A stretch of DNA of 64,000 nucleotides, from contig CM048552.1 of NCBI GenBank assembly GCA_026413225.1, positions 198,723,553 through 198,787,552 of the forward strand. The letters run 5' to 3'. Made by a program: the position numbers and the translations under genes. This document shows, in pieces, positions 63,797 through 64,000 of this stretch. The notes under the pieces are model-generated. The model searched no databases, was not told the origin of the DNA, and saw nothing but the letters and a program-made list of their open reading frames with translations. Position 1 is the stretch's first letter. The number at the start of each line of letters is the position of its first letter. This stretch comes from Otis tarda. Taxonomy: Eukaryota > Chordata > Aves > Otidiformes > Otididae.

Positions 63797-64000
63797 TGTA
63801 CTGGGTCTGGCTGGGATGGAGTTAACTTTCTTCATAGCAGCCCATACCCTGCTGTGTTTTGCATTCGTGACTGAAAGAGTGTGGATAATACACCAGTGTT
63901 TTGGATGTTGCTGAGCAGCGTTTGCACAGCGTCAAGGGTTGGGTTTTTTTTCTTTTCCCATTCTTCCCCCTCAGCAAGTAGGCTAGTGGTGCTCAAGAAG
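63797..64000 (+). mobile_element. LTR of an avian endogenous retrovirus, cut by the window edge
   Basis: Begins TGTACTGGGTCTGGCTGGGA and continues with TGGAGTTAACTTTCTTC, the pattern of widespread avian ERVL-type LTRs starting TGTCCTGG. The middle part (CTGCTGTGTTTTGCATTCGT and later TTTTGGATGTTGCTGAGCAG) also fits that family. It belongs to a different family from the LTRs in DDX10 but shares the first 30 bp pattern. The 3' end is outside the window. Confidence 0.8.

Overview
This is vertebrate nuclear DNA, almost certainly from a bird. The evidence is split genes with GT-AG introns, many poly-A tracts, several CR1 LINE copies carrying the typical avian 3' end, and an ERVL/spuma-like provirus of a type common in birds. 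No bacterial-style operon, CRISPR array, rRNA or tRNA gene is visible. I cannot name the species.

The main gene is DDX10, a nucleolar DEAD-box RNA helicase, on the minus strand. Twelve coding exons can be placed between 47615 (start codon) and 934. Each is bounded by AG and GT, and the reading phase is continuous across all of them. They encode about the first 502 residues: the basic N-terminus, every helicase motif from Q to VI, and the start of the C-terminal extension. The remaining 3' exons lie left of position 1. The start codon sits in a CpG-rich promoter (about 46.9-47.95 kb), next to a GGCTC-type minisatellite.

Intron 11 (1023-14360) holds a nearly complete 6.3 kb endogenous retrovirus (1974-8270). 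It has two LTRs, an intact 5-bp target duplication (AGGCA), a Lys1,2-type primer binding site, and gag and pro-pol. The genes are broken by in-frame stops and one frameshift, and no env gene is seen. It lies in the same orientation as DDX10. A solo LTR of the same family sits in intron 12 at 381-827. CR1 fragments occur at about 8.6, 13.7, 42.4 and 44.7 kb inside the gene, and at 50.9, 51.8 and 55.7 kb outside it. A 62-bp near-perfect inverted repeat lies in intron 1 at 43.0 and 43.7 kb.

From 47.6 kb to the right edge I see no convincing protein-coding gene. There are CR1 fragments, GC-rich imperfect repeats, an LTR of another family cut by the window edge (63797 onward), a coding-like but frameshifted stretch near 51.4-51.66 kb, and two exon-like intervals with good splice sites that could belong to a divergent transcript. 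The best candidates for a second look are the sense-oriented provirus with its amber-separated gag and pol, the intron 1 inverted repeat, and the unexplained coding-like stretch at 51.4 kb.
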